From Zizania palustris (lineage: Eukaryota > Streptophyta > Magnoliopsida > Poales > Poaceae): DNA of 64,000 nucleotides. The stretch is taken from assembly GCA_019279435.1 (NCBI GenBank), contig JAAALK010000086.1, forward strand, positions 21,745,913 to 21,809,912, in the 5' to 3' direction. Positions 14,227 to 25,646 of the stretch are shown piece after piece (within the stretch, counting starts at the first letter, position 1; the number at the start of each line of letters is the position of its first letter). Both the position numbers and the translations under genes were made by a program. A model generated the notes under the pieces. It was not told the origin of the DNA and searched no databases. It saw nothing but the letters and a program-made list of their open reading frames with translations.

Positions 14227-16139
14227 TATAGATGGCCATATGGGCCGCCCGGCCCGACCCGGCCCAAGCACGAGGCAGCCCGACCTGCTTCGTGCTCGGG
14301 TTGACACGGCCCGACTGTCCCATCGTGTCGTGCCGTGTCAGCCCATGGGCCGAGACCTCAGCCCAAGCACGGCACGCCTGTACGTAATTTCGTGCCGGGC
14401 CAGCCCGAAAGCACGCCAGCCCAAAAAAATCGTGCTAGCCCATGGCCCAACACTCCAACATCAACACTCCAATTGCCAACATGCAAAAAATTAAAATTTG
14501 TACAACACAACAACTTAGAATCACAGAAAAACACACAAGTTAACAAAAGTATTTATAAGGGTGTAGCTGTTTATATTGCTGCCTCATTAAAAACCTTTCT
14601 AGGTAAAAACTCACACCTCGTGAGAAAACCCTAGAAAGGAAAAGAGTACAGCACAGCTATAACGTCCAATTGTCAAACAGTACATATCCAAAGTTCATAG
14701 TGTTCAAAGTGCATATTACAGATCCAAAGAAAAACACAAATTATTCCCAATCAGCATCAACATAATGAATAACCACACTAATGTAATCCTCCTTAGCATT
14801 GCCAGACCAAATATCAGAAGTAAGTGCAACAGAAGAAACAGATTTCAAAGTTTCTCTAAGATTAGCACGACAATCATTGAAATACTTAATCATATCTCTA
14901 GTAGTTGTTTGCCTAGATACAGAACAGAATCTAGGATTGTGTGACTTCTTAATGTAATCCGCAAAGGCTGCCGATTCACCAAAGCAAAGAGGTAAATCTT
15001 CTCTAGCAATTAAACGACAAAGCTCAATGCGAGCAACCTGAGCAGAGTACTCCCATTGCCTAACAGAGCCATCAGGATTATATTGAAGTAAAGATTGATT
15101 CAATGATGAATGTGCATTTTTAGCTTTGCAATTTTTAGCATGTCGAATTAAATGTCCAGTGCCACTAGTAGATCTAGCAGACAACTCAGTTTTGCAAATA
15201 AGACACTTAGCGGCATACCTTACCTTCTTACCTCTCTTCTCCTCAAATAGCTCCTCATAGTCTAACCATACTGAAGATCTCTTGGCAGAAGACTTTGACA
15301 TACTTGAGGCTGTCGCCGGCGAGCCATCGCCACCTTCGGCCTCCACATTGTGCGGTGTACCAGCAGTGCCATCGTGTTGGCTTGGGTTCGTGGAGTCTAC
15401 CTCCACCGTGAGCAAGGGGTCAGCCCGGTTAGGACTGTCGGGCTCGGGCTCACCATGAGCTTCATCTGCCATCGATGAGCCGACGAGGGAAGGCCGAAGG
15501 GGGACTGGTCGCCGACCACCGCCGGTGCACCGGCAACACCGCTAGCCCCTAGTCGCCCTGGATCTACGCCGCGCCGTCGCCTCGCTACGTCGCTGCACTG
15601 CGCCGTCACCACGACACCTCCTGCGCTGCGTCACCGCCGAAGTGTCGACGTGTGCGTCTAGGTCTAGCGGTGGTTGGAGGGGCGGCGAGCGGCGGGCTGC
15701 GGTCGCTACGGGCACCGGCTGCGCAAAGTCGCAAACTAGGGTTAGGGTTTGGGGAGTGGAGTGCGGCGGAGGCGGAGGGGCGGAGAAGGCGAAGCGGAGT
15801 GTGCGAGGCGACAGCCGACATGCGAATCGACTCAGTGGAGTCCGCGAGTGGAGTCCGCGAGGCGGCGTGCGGCGACGATATTTATGGTGGCGGAGTGGGC
15901 CTGGGCGATGGCCTGCTGGGCTGAGGCCTGTTCAGTACATGGGCCGAGCTCGTGCCTAAGGAAAATACCGGGCCGTGCCGGGTTAGCCCGTGGGCTGGCC
16001 TCTCAGCCCAAGCACGGCCTGAGTCTTCGTGTCGTGCTGGCCCGGCCCACTCAATTTCGTGTCGTGTCGTGCCTGGGTCGGGCCTAAATCATCGTGCTTC
16101 GTGCTAGCCCATTTGGCCCGGCCCATATGGCCATCTATA
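14227..16139 (-). mobile_element. hAT element with perfect 20-bp TIRs and 8-bp TSD
   Basis: TATAGATGGCCATATGGGCC at 14227 is perfectly inverted at 16120-16139, and CCACTCGC is duplicated exactly on both sides (14219-14226, 16140-16147). Subterminal GGCCCG/GCACGA motifs are repeated in both ends. The 1.9-kb unit carries the N-terminal half of a BED-finger hAT transposase on the minus strand and lacks the catalytic core and dimerisation region, so it is a deletion derivative moved in trans. Intact ends and duplication indicate a younger insertion than its host hAT. Confidence 0.93.
14741..15472 (-). pseudogene. hAT transposase N-terminal fragment with BED zinc finger
   Basis: Open frame of 243 residues starting MADEAHGEPEPDSPNRADPL. 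An acidic low-complexity N-terminus (1-60) precedes a BED finger: WLDYEELFEEKRGKKVRYAAK, then CLIC and HLIRHAKNC (about 68-115). The beginning of the hAT domain follows (SVSRQTTTRDMIKYF, LKSVSSVALTSDIWSG, about 185-235), where TSDIWSG carries the first acidic catalytic residue of the family. The frame then stops at VDADWE. The usual protein is about 600-700 residues, so the second and third catalytic acids and the C-terminal dimerisation region are missing. It might still bind the element ends. Confidence 0.85.
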
Positions 16140-16571
16140 CCACTCGCCACGCAAGGCCTAGCACCAAGGTCCGCTGCGCAAGCCTCCGCGTCGCACTGGA
16201 TTTGCCACCGTGTCGAGATCTGCCATGCACCGAGGTCCGCACTCTGCACGCCGCTAGGATATGCAACTACCCGTCGAGGTCTGCTACGCTGAGGTCTTGC
16301 GCGCCGAGGCCTGCTATCGGGCAATGATCCTCTGCTGTCCCGAGGCCTAGATCTGTCGTCGTAGCCCCGACCCACCTCCTCGTCGGCCCTAGCGCCTCTG
16401 TGTTTGTTGGTGGTTTTGGTTTCAGTTCACGGGTAAAGGGTATACCCACAGGTACCCGGCACCCGCGGGTAACAGTATAGACACGGGGTTTTACTCATCG
16501 GGTAAATATGTACGGATATGAATATACACTACCCGTACCTACCATACCTGACTGTCATCGCTACTCTCGCC

Positions 16572-17016
16572 TCGCCCGCAAGCCATCGCACAACCCCTAT
16601 GGCGATGTCTTGCAAGGCCATATCAGCTCCAGACACGATGACCCCAACACCCAACACCGGATCACGTCTTACCGCCTAGGCAACGTCATAAGTACCATGT
16701 GTATGAAAATATCAAAACTCAAAAGAACATATTCTGGTATTTATTGAAATACTTGAACAAGATATTTAAAGTATTGTAATGGGTTAGATTGAGGTTCTCG
16801 GTTCAAATGAAATGTCGGAAACAGTTATGGCAGACATTTTGGTTAGAGCAGCATAAAATGATCTAGTAACTTACAAACTTTGAAGCCAAAACAACAGAAT
16901 ATATAACATGTTTAATTCACTCATTCTAAAAAATACTTTACAACCACCACATCATTTGACTTGCTTCACCGATGATGAGTAGAGCTAAAATTACCATAGA
17001 AAACCCACATACTTCC
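16572..17016. other. Intergenic, nothing recognised
   Basis: Spacer between two hAT elements. One short ORF (16508-16747) straddles the first element's end and has no domain. Confidence 0.4.
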
Positions 17017-17024
17017 TTAGATAT

Positions 17025-18002
17025 CAGTGTTAGAAAAATCGATGATCAGTAGTTGATCGGCCGACCACCGAGTAGAGATTAATCGGTTAATCAGAGGATT
17101 AACTGAATTAATTGGTCGACCAATTAATCGGTTCATTAAATAACTAAATAATGTATTATTTATATTTAATATGCAAACCAGTTATAGTTTTAAGATAAAC
17201 ATGCTAGCTATTGGTTGTCTAAATCAATTCACACATAATACGATGTGCTGCTTTAATGACTCAACTATTAGATGATGTAGATCGTAGAAAATCTGAAAAA
17301 CGCTTAGATGATGGAGATAATGGGAAAGAGGGAGTATTATTTATATTTAACATGCAAACCGGTTATAGTTTTAAGATAAACATACTAGCCATTGGTTGTC
17401 TTTCTATCTCTTAGCTCCTTATCTCTTCGTGTCCTCTTTTTCTCCACTTCCAGTTAGGCTTTAGGTCTATACCTTACCCAATAGTGGTAAAAGTACATTA
17501 GAAAGAGTAAAGGCTTTTGATTGGAAAGAGTAAAAGTTGCTGGTAAAAATATTTTGCAGATTTTTCTGTGCCTACTCTGTCTCTATCTCTTCCTCTCATT
17601 ATCTCTCTCAAACTCCTGCCTTCTCCCAATCTCCATGCCTCTCAATGAAAGAAGCAGCGCGCTGTTGGTCGGCGCAGATCGGGTGTGAGTCCGATGTGAC
17701 CAGTTGGCATGGATCTGACGATGGTAGTGGCGGCGCGAGAATGACACGGCGGCAACGCGGACTTGACAATGGAGGGACTCGGTGCGGTGACGCATGCTGG
17801 AGGGGAGAAAAGGGAAAAACAGAACCAATCCTTGCAGATTAATGAGGTCGACCACCGATTAATTAGGTTGGCTAACCGATTAATCAGCCCTTAATCGGCC
17901 CACTGATTAATACATTGATAATAGGTTAAATTAACTAAAGTTTGACCGATCACTGATTAATTGGCCGATTAATCGATGAATCGACCGATTTTTTCATCAC
18001 TG
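17025..18002. mobile_element. Non-autonomous hAT element, TSD TTAGATAT
   Basis: Ends CAGTGTTAGAAAAATCG and (inverted) CAGTGATGAAAAAATCGG are flanked by a perfect 8-bp duplication TTAGATAT (17017-17024 and 18003-18010). Subterminal ATTAATCGGTTAATC and GGTCGACC motifs occur on both sides. Inside, a segment of about 70 bp beginning TATTATTTATATTTAA is repeated directly (about 17152 and 17327). A GC-rich patch near 17640-17830 may be captured DNA. No transposase is encoded. Confidence 0.88.
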
Positions 18003-18263
18003 TTAGATATAGTTCTACAATATGTAAGCTTAAATCACCAAACGAGGAATGGAGACTATTGGACAAAGAAAATCTACACAAAAAGCTATCCCTACATTAT
18101 GTGAAAGAAATTATCTTCATGTTGAAAACTATGTGCAAAATCAAGTAGCTAAACAAATCGATTTGATACTTTACCCATGATGTAGCAGGGAAGAACGAAA
18201 ATAACATTGCCATCGCCAACTAAAAATGTTCAATTATGCATCCAGGAATTGTACACTCTAAGC

Positions 18264-20894
18264 CTAGTACAACCAGCCATCACACTCAGTAGAGCCACAA
18301 AGGCATTTTTTCTTTTTGAGGTTACCATTGACATCATAAACCTGATCTATTGTGTAGTTGTAGTGGTATGCAAGCTCTTGATGGGGTGGAATATCCTCAC
18401 AGGCAAAGAACATGATACGAGGTACATTCTTGTCATCATGATCATATAGGACATTTTGTGCATAAAGGTTAGGGGTGCAACTATGGTTGATGAATTTTGC
18501 AAAGTTTCCCATCTTTGAAGCATCAACAGCAAAGCCAGCCTCCTCATCTTTGTCAGGACCCTTCTGAAGTGAGGGTATGGATCTTGATAGGCCAGCCCAA
18601 AGGACTGCATCGTAATAATTATGACCAATAGCAAATAAGTATTCGTCGGTCGTCCTTTTCTGCGCCTCTTCATCATCTAACACCTCTCCTATATATTCAC
18701 ATACGAAGCTTCCAGATGGTATGAAGTCAAGAGTTCTTACTCCCCAGCCCATTGATTTAGTTTTGAAGACTTGCATGCGAAACTTGATGCCATGTTGGCC
18801 AACTCTGTTATGACATGTAGGAGGGCACTTGCATGAAGGTCCACACTCGTAAACAAGAGGTTTTGCTACTATAATGCAACCTTTATCATTGAAAGGAATC
18901 TCCCCACCATTTTTCACGGCACATGCACACCTTTTAGAGTCTGAGCATCCACCAACACAACCACATCCTTCTGGAGGAGCTGGATGGAAGTTACGGGGGT
19001 ACTGCAGGCGTGAAATGTAGCGATAGGGCATTGGGTACTCATCAGATATTGAATTAACAACAGATACAGGGATCCTCTCCAATCCTCGGGATAAATCTTT
19101 TATAACAATACCACCAGATGATTCACCTTGTCCTGAATTCAGAATTTCTTTGATGTCAATGTGGTTCTGTCCTGCCATTCTTCTCAGTCGAAACATATAA
19201 ACATAACAGTTTTCACGCTCCTTCTCCCTCCAGTATTTCTCTATTATATACAATCCCCCATATATATATGTTCGTTGGCAGTTTCCATTAATGTTAGTGA
19301 TGAAACCATGGATAACACGGACTGGGGTATTAGTATCCATGCTTTTCTTGAGTGCTAAGTTGGTACCCTCTATTTTCTGATTGCCTATAGCAGCCACTGA
19401 TCCAGAATACACCAAGACATCCAAATTATTCTTGACATCAGAAGATTGTGCATACGACACGACGCTAACCGCTATGCAAGTGCCATCCTCCTGTTTGATA
19501 TGATCAACACTTACCCGGTGTGGACGATGAAGACCAACAACACAAAGCTCTACCCTCAAATGGAAGATATCACCAACATGTATCCCAGGCACACTGCCAA
19601 TATATTTCTTATCATCACTCTCCGTGATGAACCGCTCCCTAAAGATTCTGTAAGCTTGTAGATCAGGCATAATCACTGCTTTTCTTGGCCGCTTCTCTGC
19701 TTCATCCAAAAGCTCTCCGTAAATTAAGCGAAAATCCTGCAGGGACCCCATAATGTTTTCTCTAGCGAGGGCAACTCCATCCTTGTCTTTCCTCTTCTTA
19801 TATGCAGTTGATGTTTCCTTCTCACCTTTTACTGAGAAGTCACACGTGGCTGAAACTCTAACACCAGAATGAGCACTTGCATAACACCAGAAAGCACTTC
19901 TTGTTGCTGGAGTGCACGAAGTGTCTATAACTTTGTAAGATGGAGTGTCAAAGGCTCCAGAAGATTCAGTATCAGAGCAGAAAGCTTTTGACAATGAACG
20001 TTTGTACCCAATCTGGAACCTCCATGGCACTACTGCCTTCTGCCCCTTGCGATTCGTTTCAATACCATTGCTTCCAGGACCTGCCAAGTTGCTACATTTG
20101 ACGGCAGCATTGCTCTCCTCATCAGCTCCATCGGGCGTGCTAATGCCATTTCCCTTTGTCTCCTCCGGCATACAATCCACAGCAGAAGAACCATTGCTAC
20201 TTGATCCATGTCTAGTAACAGAAGGCTTATTCGAATCCTCATTGCATTTTCCACCTCCTGCATTCTTGCTGCTCCCAAGATGCTGTTCATCAGCACCCAT
20301 CCCCGTACCATTGGGGTTGGAGTTCCCCAAACTACAGTCTTGTCCCGCTGCTGTTCCAACGCCAACGCCAACGCCATTTCCCAAACTCTCCAATCCGGAG
20401 CCCTGCGCACCGCCGTTGCAGGCGGATTTGCCCGGATTACCACCGTTTCCGGCTAAACCTCGACCGCCCTTCTCTGTACTCAGCGCATCAGAGCTCTTCG
20501 CAGTCCAGCTGCGGGTGCATCTCTTCAAATGGCAATCTCCCTGATCTCCCCGATCTCCCCTGGTCTCGCCGCCGCTTCCCGATGCCCCCAATCCGCGGCC
20601 CTTGGAGCCAGACGGGCCCATGACCCCTCCTCCGCTGCAGGCGCTGGGCGCGGCGACGTCGGGGGCCTTGACCTGCTGCCTGACGAAGCCTGGCTTGAAA
20701 CGCCACGTCGCGAGCGCCTTGTACCTCCGCGAGCCGGAAGCCCTCGGCGGCACCACCAGACCCTCCGCTTTCATCCAGCGCCGGGTCGTCTGCTTGGACC
20801 AGACCCCTCCACCCACCCGAAAGCCTCTGCCCATGTACTCGGAGATAACGATGCCCTCAAGGTGAATCGAACCGAACGGAGCGAGACGCTTCAA
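18264..20894 (-). CDS. SUVH-type histone H3K9 methyltransferase (SRA-preSET-SET-postSET)
   Basis: Intronless 876-residue frame. Residues 1-75 contain the motif WRFKPGFVRQ (64-73), and a second copy, WRFQIGYKRS, sits at 291-300; between them is a Gly/Ser/Asn-rich stretch. The SRA (YDG) domain, which binds methylated DNA, runs from SVPGIHVGD (434) to about 590. The pre-SET zinc cluster starts at CGCVGGC (644) and includes CKCPPTC. The SET domain runs from about 703, with GWGVRTLDFI, the S-adenosylmethionine pocket NHSCTPN (803-809) and AYHYNYT. The post-SET motif CLCGSTEC is at the C-terminus. All expected cysteines are present. The architecture is that of SUVH5/SUVH6-like enzymes, which link CHG DNA methylation to H3K9 methylation in silenced chromatin. 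Lack of introns is common in this family. The ATG at 20894 is the first in frame. Confidence 0.95.
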   Translation of the reverse strand: MKRLAPFGSIHLEGIVISEYMGRGFRVGGGVWSKQTTRRWMKAEGLVVPPRASGSRRYKALATWRFKPGFVRQQVKAPDVAAPSACSGGGVMGPSGSKGRGLGASGSGGETRGDRGDQGDCHLKRCTRSWTAKSSDALSTEKGGRGLAGNGGNPGKSACNGGAQGSGLESLGNGVGVGVGTAAGQDCSLGNSNPNGTGMGADEQHLGSSKNAGGGKCNEDSNKPSVTRHGSSSNGSSAVDCMPEETKGNGISTPDGADEESNAAVKCSNLAGPGSNGIETNRKGQKAVVPWRFQIGYKRSLSKAFCSDTESSGAFDTPSYKVIDTSCTPATRSAFWCYASAHSGVRVSATCDFSVKGEKETSTAYKKRKDKDGVALARENIMGSLQDFRLIYGELLDEAEKRPRKAVIMPDLQAYRIFRERFITESDDKKYIGSVPGIHVGDIFHLRVELCVVGLHRPHRVSVDHIKQEDGTCIAVSVVSYAQSSDVKNNLDVLVYSGSVAAIGNQKIEGTNLALKKSMDTNTPVRVIHGFITNINGNCQRTYIYGGLYIIEKYWREKERENCYVYMFRLRRMAGQNHIDIKEILNSGQGESSGGIVIKDLSRGLERIPVSVVNSISDEYPMPYRYISRLQYPRNFHPAPPEGCGCVGGCSDSKRCACAVKNGGEIPFNDKGCIIVAKPLVYECGPSCKCPPTCHNRVGQHGIKFRMQVFKTKSMGWGVRTLDFIPSGSFVCEYIGEVLDDEEAQKRTTDEYLFAIGHNYYDAVLWAGLSRSIPSLQKGPDKDEEAGFAVDASKMGNFAKFINHSCTPNLYAQNVLYDHDDKNVPRIMFFACEDIPPHQELAYHYNYTIDQVYDVNGNLKKKKCLCGSTECDGWLY

Positions 20895-22512
20895 GTCCGG
20901 CCACGCCCGGCGCCCAGGGGATTCCGGCGGGGGGAATCAGGAGCGGCGACGCGAGGAAGGAGGGGGGCTTTCCTACAATGGTGGAGCCGGAGCCGGAGGA
21001 GGAGGGGTCGGAACTCGGAAAGCAGAGGAGGGGGAGGAGGTAAGCGGTGAGTCACCGCTCCCTCGGGACGGACGTTGGGGTGGGTGCCGAGCCGCGCGGC
21101 GGCGGTACGGTTACTGCGGCGGTGGATGGGACCGGGCCACGCATTGACGCGCGCGCAGGGCTTCGATTTGGGGGGCTAATTTTCCAAATCCAATCTCCCT
21201 TTAATCCGAATTTGGTATATGCTTTTTTGAGACAGCTTAATTGATTATAGTATGATTTTTATTATCATATAATTTATGCTAGTTGGATAATTGTACCATT
21301 TTGAAAACCTGGTTAGTAATGCCATTATCCTATTTTAACAGTAAAAGACTTAAATGCATGCTATTGGATTTTTATCATAGCTATAGCTTTATTGCAAGTC
21401 CTAAATTTTGTTGGTATACTTTGGTATATTCTAAAAAATAATGCATATATTCGTGTGAGTCCAATCAAGTGTAATATATATTTTTCAATAATAAAGATAA
21501 TGAAGTACATAGAGTGTTCATCTCGTCTTTGTGTTTATAACCACATATGATATGATTAATATCTTTGCTATATGCATATATCAACGTTAACGTCATCATC
21601 AGCGTTTTTCTTTACGTACGTGCGTCCTTGAGAAAATGCTTTATTACGGTGAGTGTCCTAGCCAAGATGAAATCGTTTCATCGGGTATACCTAATTAATA
21701 CACGTTTTAATTTTATATAATATCATAAATTTCATATATACATATAAAATATTTTTTGCAAAATTATATTCTAACATTGTAAAATGATATACCTAAAACA
21801 CCTCTCTGCCAAGAGTGCTTTCGTCATGTAGAGTTTGTCGAGTGTGACACTCGGTGAAGCTTTTGCCGAGTGGAAAAAAAGGCTTTGCTAAGAGTGCCAC
21901 AGCACTCAACAAGCCGGTGTATTTAACACATGCCGCCTTCTTTGGGACGGCTTAAAATAATTTAACTTTCTAAGTAATTTGTTGATTGAATAATTTAAAT
22001 TATTCGATGAACATGATTACTAAGGTTGGTTATCCCATCTCGTTTTCCATGCATATTGGATACATTTTCCGTGCTTGAAGCAGCCAAGCAGGTCGAGATG
22101 GGGATGGGGATGGGGATGGGGAAACAAGTGGGTAAAGTTACCCTTGAATACCGGCGATAGCTGACATCTGGTGCCTCGCGCCAAGTGGCAAGTGGCAGGG
22201 CACTAGCACCCACACACTGACACATTTTGTCATTAGACCAGTCTAATATTCAAACTCATTGTATTATATCAGTTGATCACTCTATTTTTTATCTTAGATG
22301 GACTTGAAGCTGACTAGATTCTGTTTCACCACTTCAGTTTATTTTTCTGGAACGCTCTTATCGAAATCCACTCCTCAGGAAGGATACCTTTTTAGGTGTA
22401 GGGGTTTCAAATCTGAAAATAAATTTTAAAAATGGTTAAGATGAAAAAAATCCAGCTCCGCTTCAATCCTTCAGCGCTACTTATCTATCTACCAATTTAA
22501 GAGTGTAAAGTC
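20895..22512. other. SUVH promoter and intergenic DNA
   Basis: The first 200 bp upstream of the SUVH ATG are GC-rich leader/promoter. Beyond 21240 the sequence is AT-rich. A short fragment at about 21785-21935 contains GCCGAGTG/CACTCGG motifs like those of the CACTA element at 25647 and is probably a relic of that family. A GATGGG hexamer repeat is at about 22098-22120. No gene seen. Confidence 0.5.
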
Positions 22513-22515
22513 TAA

Positions 22516-22634
22516 GGGCTGGTTTGGGAGCCCAAAATCCCAGCCCATTCCCTGGGGATGGGCCGGAATTTTAGGCTAAAATCCCGGCCCATCCCCAGGG
22601 AATGGGCTGGGATTTTGGGCTCCCAAACCAGCCC
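22516..22634. mobile_element. 119-bp palindromic MITE, TSD TAA
   Basis: The element is an almost perfect inverted repeat from end to end. It begins GGGCTGGTTTGGGAGCCC and ends with its complement; I see one mismatch in arms of nearly 60 bp. TAA is present on both sides (22513-22515 and 22635-22637), the signature of PIF/Harbinger (Tourist-like) MITEs. A transcript would fold into one long hairpin. Confidence 0.85.
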
Positions 22635-22637
22635 TAA

Positions 22638-23304
22638 AGTGTTAACATCTTTTCCCCTACTTGCTGAAACCAAAGCAGAGGAGAGGAGACAAACCGACGA
22701 AACAGTTGGGATCGAACTAATTAACCAGTCATTTTCATGTCACTTAATCACACTGGTTCGCCCAGATTGATCAGCTGGTGAGCATGGCACCTCGGATGCT
22801 TCATGCTACAATAATCTCTACACTGCATGCGGCAATTTGTGTAGTTCGGTTGCGGTTTGCCAGGATCCATCACTTGCACAGTTGCACCTGCTGCCAAGAT
22901 CCATCACTTGCACTACAGCTGCACTGCTGCCAAGATCCATCACTACGGCAGTATCACACCAACCTTGCTGTTGCTGGTGATCTTCATGAGTCCATTTCAA
23001 AAGCGGGAGAAAAACCAGAAGGCGCAAAGTTCACACCGATGGCTACTGCAGAGTACAGCGGTTACATATGTACCAGCTCACCTAACAAGCTAAGCTACGT
23101 GGAAAAACCTAAGCAGCAATTAATTTAAAACAGCGCATGCATCACACAGAGTGGTACCACGTACTTACTCCTATATGTGCTAGCTGCAGCTACAGTGCTT
23201 GGCATGCTTGCTTCCAAGCAATCCTGCTCGTGGACGCGTGCATGCATGCACGCTTCCATGGAAGCAAGCAATCTCTGCATGACTGCATCTCGCTGGAGAC
23301 TGTC
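22638..23304. other. Spacer downstream of the cyclin gene
   Basis: Contains a short local repeat: GATCCATCACTTGCAC-like units recur three times near 22862-22950. GCATGCATGCA is present at about 23240. It probably includes the cyclin 3' UTR next to 23304. No coding gene. Confidence 0.4.
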
Positions 23305-24585
23305 TTAGGCAGCTAGCTGGTGCTGAGTGGAGCTAGCTGCAGCTGCTGGTGGTGCCGTGGTGGTGGTGGGGGTGTCGTCCTGATCAGCCAGGCAGCAGTG
23401 CATGGGAGGCGCGCGTTCCAGCTCCAGGCAGAGCATCTCGGACCGGAGGACGGTGCAGCAGTGGCCGAACGCCTCGGGCGACACGTTCAGGTCGAAGCCG
23501 ACGGCGAACAGGAAGTCGACCTCGAGGTAGTTCATCTCCTGCAGGCTGACGCCGCCGACCTTGGCGAAGTAGGCGTTGCTGTAGCATCTGCGATTGCATG
23601 AATTTCGTCAGATCAGATCAGGTCAGGTCAGGTCTGCGGTCTGCCAGTCGCTACTACATGTCAGGTTAGGCTGTTAATGTAAAACAGCTGAAATTACGGG
23701 CCAAAGAGGGAAACCAGATCGAATTCCTTTTGGGATTAATGTCAACTGGACAATTGAGTAGCGCGGTTAATTGCTGTCGAAGAAAGATATATCAGCGGAT
23801 TGAAATTCCCAAAAGAGGGCAAATGAAATCTATCTATCTATCTCATGTGTTGGGTCCCCAATGGAAGCACCATGGCTTCTTTGTTGTTCAAGAACAATCT
23901 TGCTGCCCACATACCTCACCCCCAAGATCAGATAATACATGGTGTGTTTAGTGTGTGGCCATGAGATAACATAACATTGCAATGTGTGGTCTGGGCATAT
24001 GCTTGTTAGGATTTAGGGAGAGGTTTGTTGGTTTCAGAGACTTCTTTATCCATAATCCACCAAGATTGTGTATGTACTATTGAATTGAACTGTCCAAATT
24101 AAGCACAGAAAAAATGCAATTTGCATCTCTGGATGAACAGGGCCACAGGGGAATTCAGTGCGATCAATATAAGAACTCGATCGATCACACCGGTGTTATG
24201 GTTATCGGAGAAATTATGCTGTGACCACGGGTGGAAGGCACACTCACATATCATCCATGAACTTGACGGCGGCGAGTACGGCGGTGATGAGGAGACGGTG
24301 CACGCTGTACGAGTCCACGGTGGGCGCGCGCCGGCGCCGGAGGAGGCGGTCGAGGTAGATGTAGGCGACCACGTAGCACGAGGGGCTGCACCCCGCGAAC
24401 CGCGCGATGCGCGCCATGTACGCGCGCACCGATATGTCGGGCTTCGTCGTCGCCCGGAACGCCGAGGCCGGCGTCGGCGCGGCAGCGTCCGCCGCCGCGT
24501 CGTTCCGCTCCGTGACGCGCTCCAGGAGCGCGGAGAGCACGCCAACCACCCGCGGCATGTCCCTCAGATCCTCCTCCCCGGCCAT
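23305..24585 (-). CDS. P/U-type cyclin, two exons
   Basis: Exon 1 (24585-24248) and exon 2 (23587-23305) join across a 660-bp GT-AG intron, rebuilding DDICYSNAYFAKVGG at the junction, for 206 residues. The cyclin box covers most of the protein. It includes ISVRAYMARIARFAGCSPSC, then YVVAYIYLDRLLRR, LLITAVLAAVKFMDD and EMNYLEVDFLFAVGFDLNVSPEAF. This is the PHO80-like P/U cyclin class of plants, which partners A-type CDKs. The C-terminus is a Thr/Pro/Ala tail. The ATG at 24585 (ATCATGGCC) is preferred; an in-frame ATG at 24603 would add six residues. A TATA-like TTATATAA sits about 165 bp upstream (24750-24757). The single intron at this position is typical. Confidence 0.93.
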
Positions 24586-24603
24586 GATTGATCGGAGATG
24601 CAT

Positions 24604-25640
24604 GACGACCGCCGGCCTGCCCCTCTTGGATGCTCTCGCGCGCCGTGCAGTGCTCACGTGTGCGTGCGCGCGCGCGCGCGCGGCGAGCTATCTTTGAGCT
24701 GTCGCCTGGTGGAGCGAGGAGTGGACTTGATTGATGGTCGAACAGTTCGTTATATAAAAAGGAGGGAATGTGCTGCGACTGCGAGCCTGCAACTGGTTCT
24801 GCCATCAAATCAGCTAAAAAAATTCAGCGATTAAATCTATATTTTAACCAGGAGAACACAGTGCAAAGATATATAATTCGAATGATTCGGGAGGTGAAAA
24901 CTGGAAAATCTATTGACGGATTTTAAGCAATTATGTTCTTTTATTACGGCGCCAAGGCACTTGGACTTTTTACTGTTTTGTTATTGGTGAAGTAAAGAGT
25001 TGGATATAATTCAATCTTTATCTAAAGCGGTCTGACACATCTTGCTAAGATCTAATGGTATAAAGTATATCTCGACCGTCGCAAAACCCTATCTCTGATA
25101 ATTATGAAGTGATGAACTCGAGTCATCGCGAAACCCTATTTTAGACTGTCGGATCCCAGCGAAATGGCTGGAACGGCTGACTACCCTCTAACGTCGAGCT
25201 CTTTTGATATCAGAGGATCTCAAATCCATATTTGGTTCCATGGCGTGTCAAGAAAAGTGTTTTTCATGATCATTATAACAAACAAATCAAACACAGGGAC
25301 AGGGTAGATCAGTCCGGACGTGCTGATCACAGTTTGACAGCGTTGTTCAGACGGAAATCAATGCTGATCACGTCCACTTAATTAAATGGTCGAGCCACAA
25401 ATACGCCTTCGAGTTAGTATGGTTTTTATAGGACTTAAGTTTCCCTCGTAAATTATTATTATGGACTCGTCCTATAAACTCATCCAGATGATGTGCAGAA
25501 AACCATTCATAGTTCGCTGTCAGCGTTTGTCTCCACTCGATCTCCAGTCGTCGAAGAAGAAATTTTCTTACGTGCGTCGCGTTGGTGTGTTCAGCTTCGA
25601 AGCAAATTAATCAGAACTTGTGCAGTCTGAGAGCCTGATC
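24604..25640. other. Cyclin promoter and intergenic DNA
   Basis: Contains the TATA-like box at 24750-24757 and a CG/GC-alternating stretch near 24665-24690 in the probable leader. The rest shows no gene, tandem array or recognisable element. Confidence 0.4.
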
Positions 25641-25646
25641 TGATTT

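Larger units (their letters stand above)
13133..16563. mobile_element. hAT-type element interrupted by two younger insertions
   Basis: The left end TAGGGATGGCAATT at 13133 and the right end (reverse TAGCGATGACAGTC) at 16563 are imperfect inverted repeats. Inside them lie many subterminal ACCCGTTTACCC / GGGTAAAC repeats. Flanks CTCCCACC (13125-13132) and CTCTCGCC (16564-16571) match at 6 of 8 positions, fitting a decayed 8-bp hAT target duplication. Subtracting the two nested elements and their duplications leaves about 0.8 kb, close to the 905-bp relative at 30751. No transposase is left in the outer element. Confidence 0.7.

Noticed and set aside
20030..21050. Several + strand frames opposite the SUVH gene
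   Set aside because: Antisense shadows of a clear conserved coding sequence.
24121..24834. Long + strand frames and an upstream-extended minus frame (GTG start) over the cyclin exon
   Set aside because: Antisense shadows, or extension through a non-ATG codon. The ATG at 24585 fits the family.
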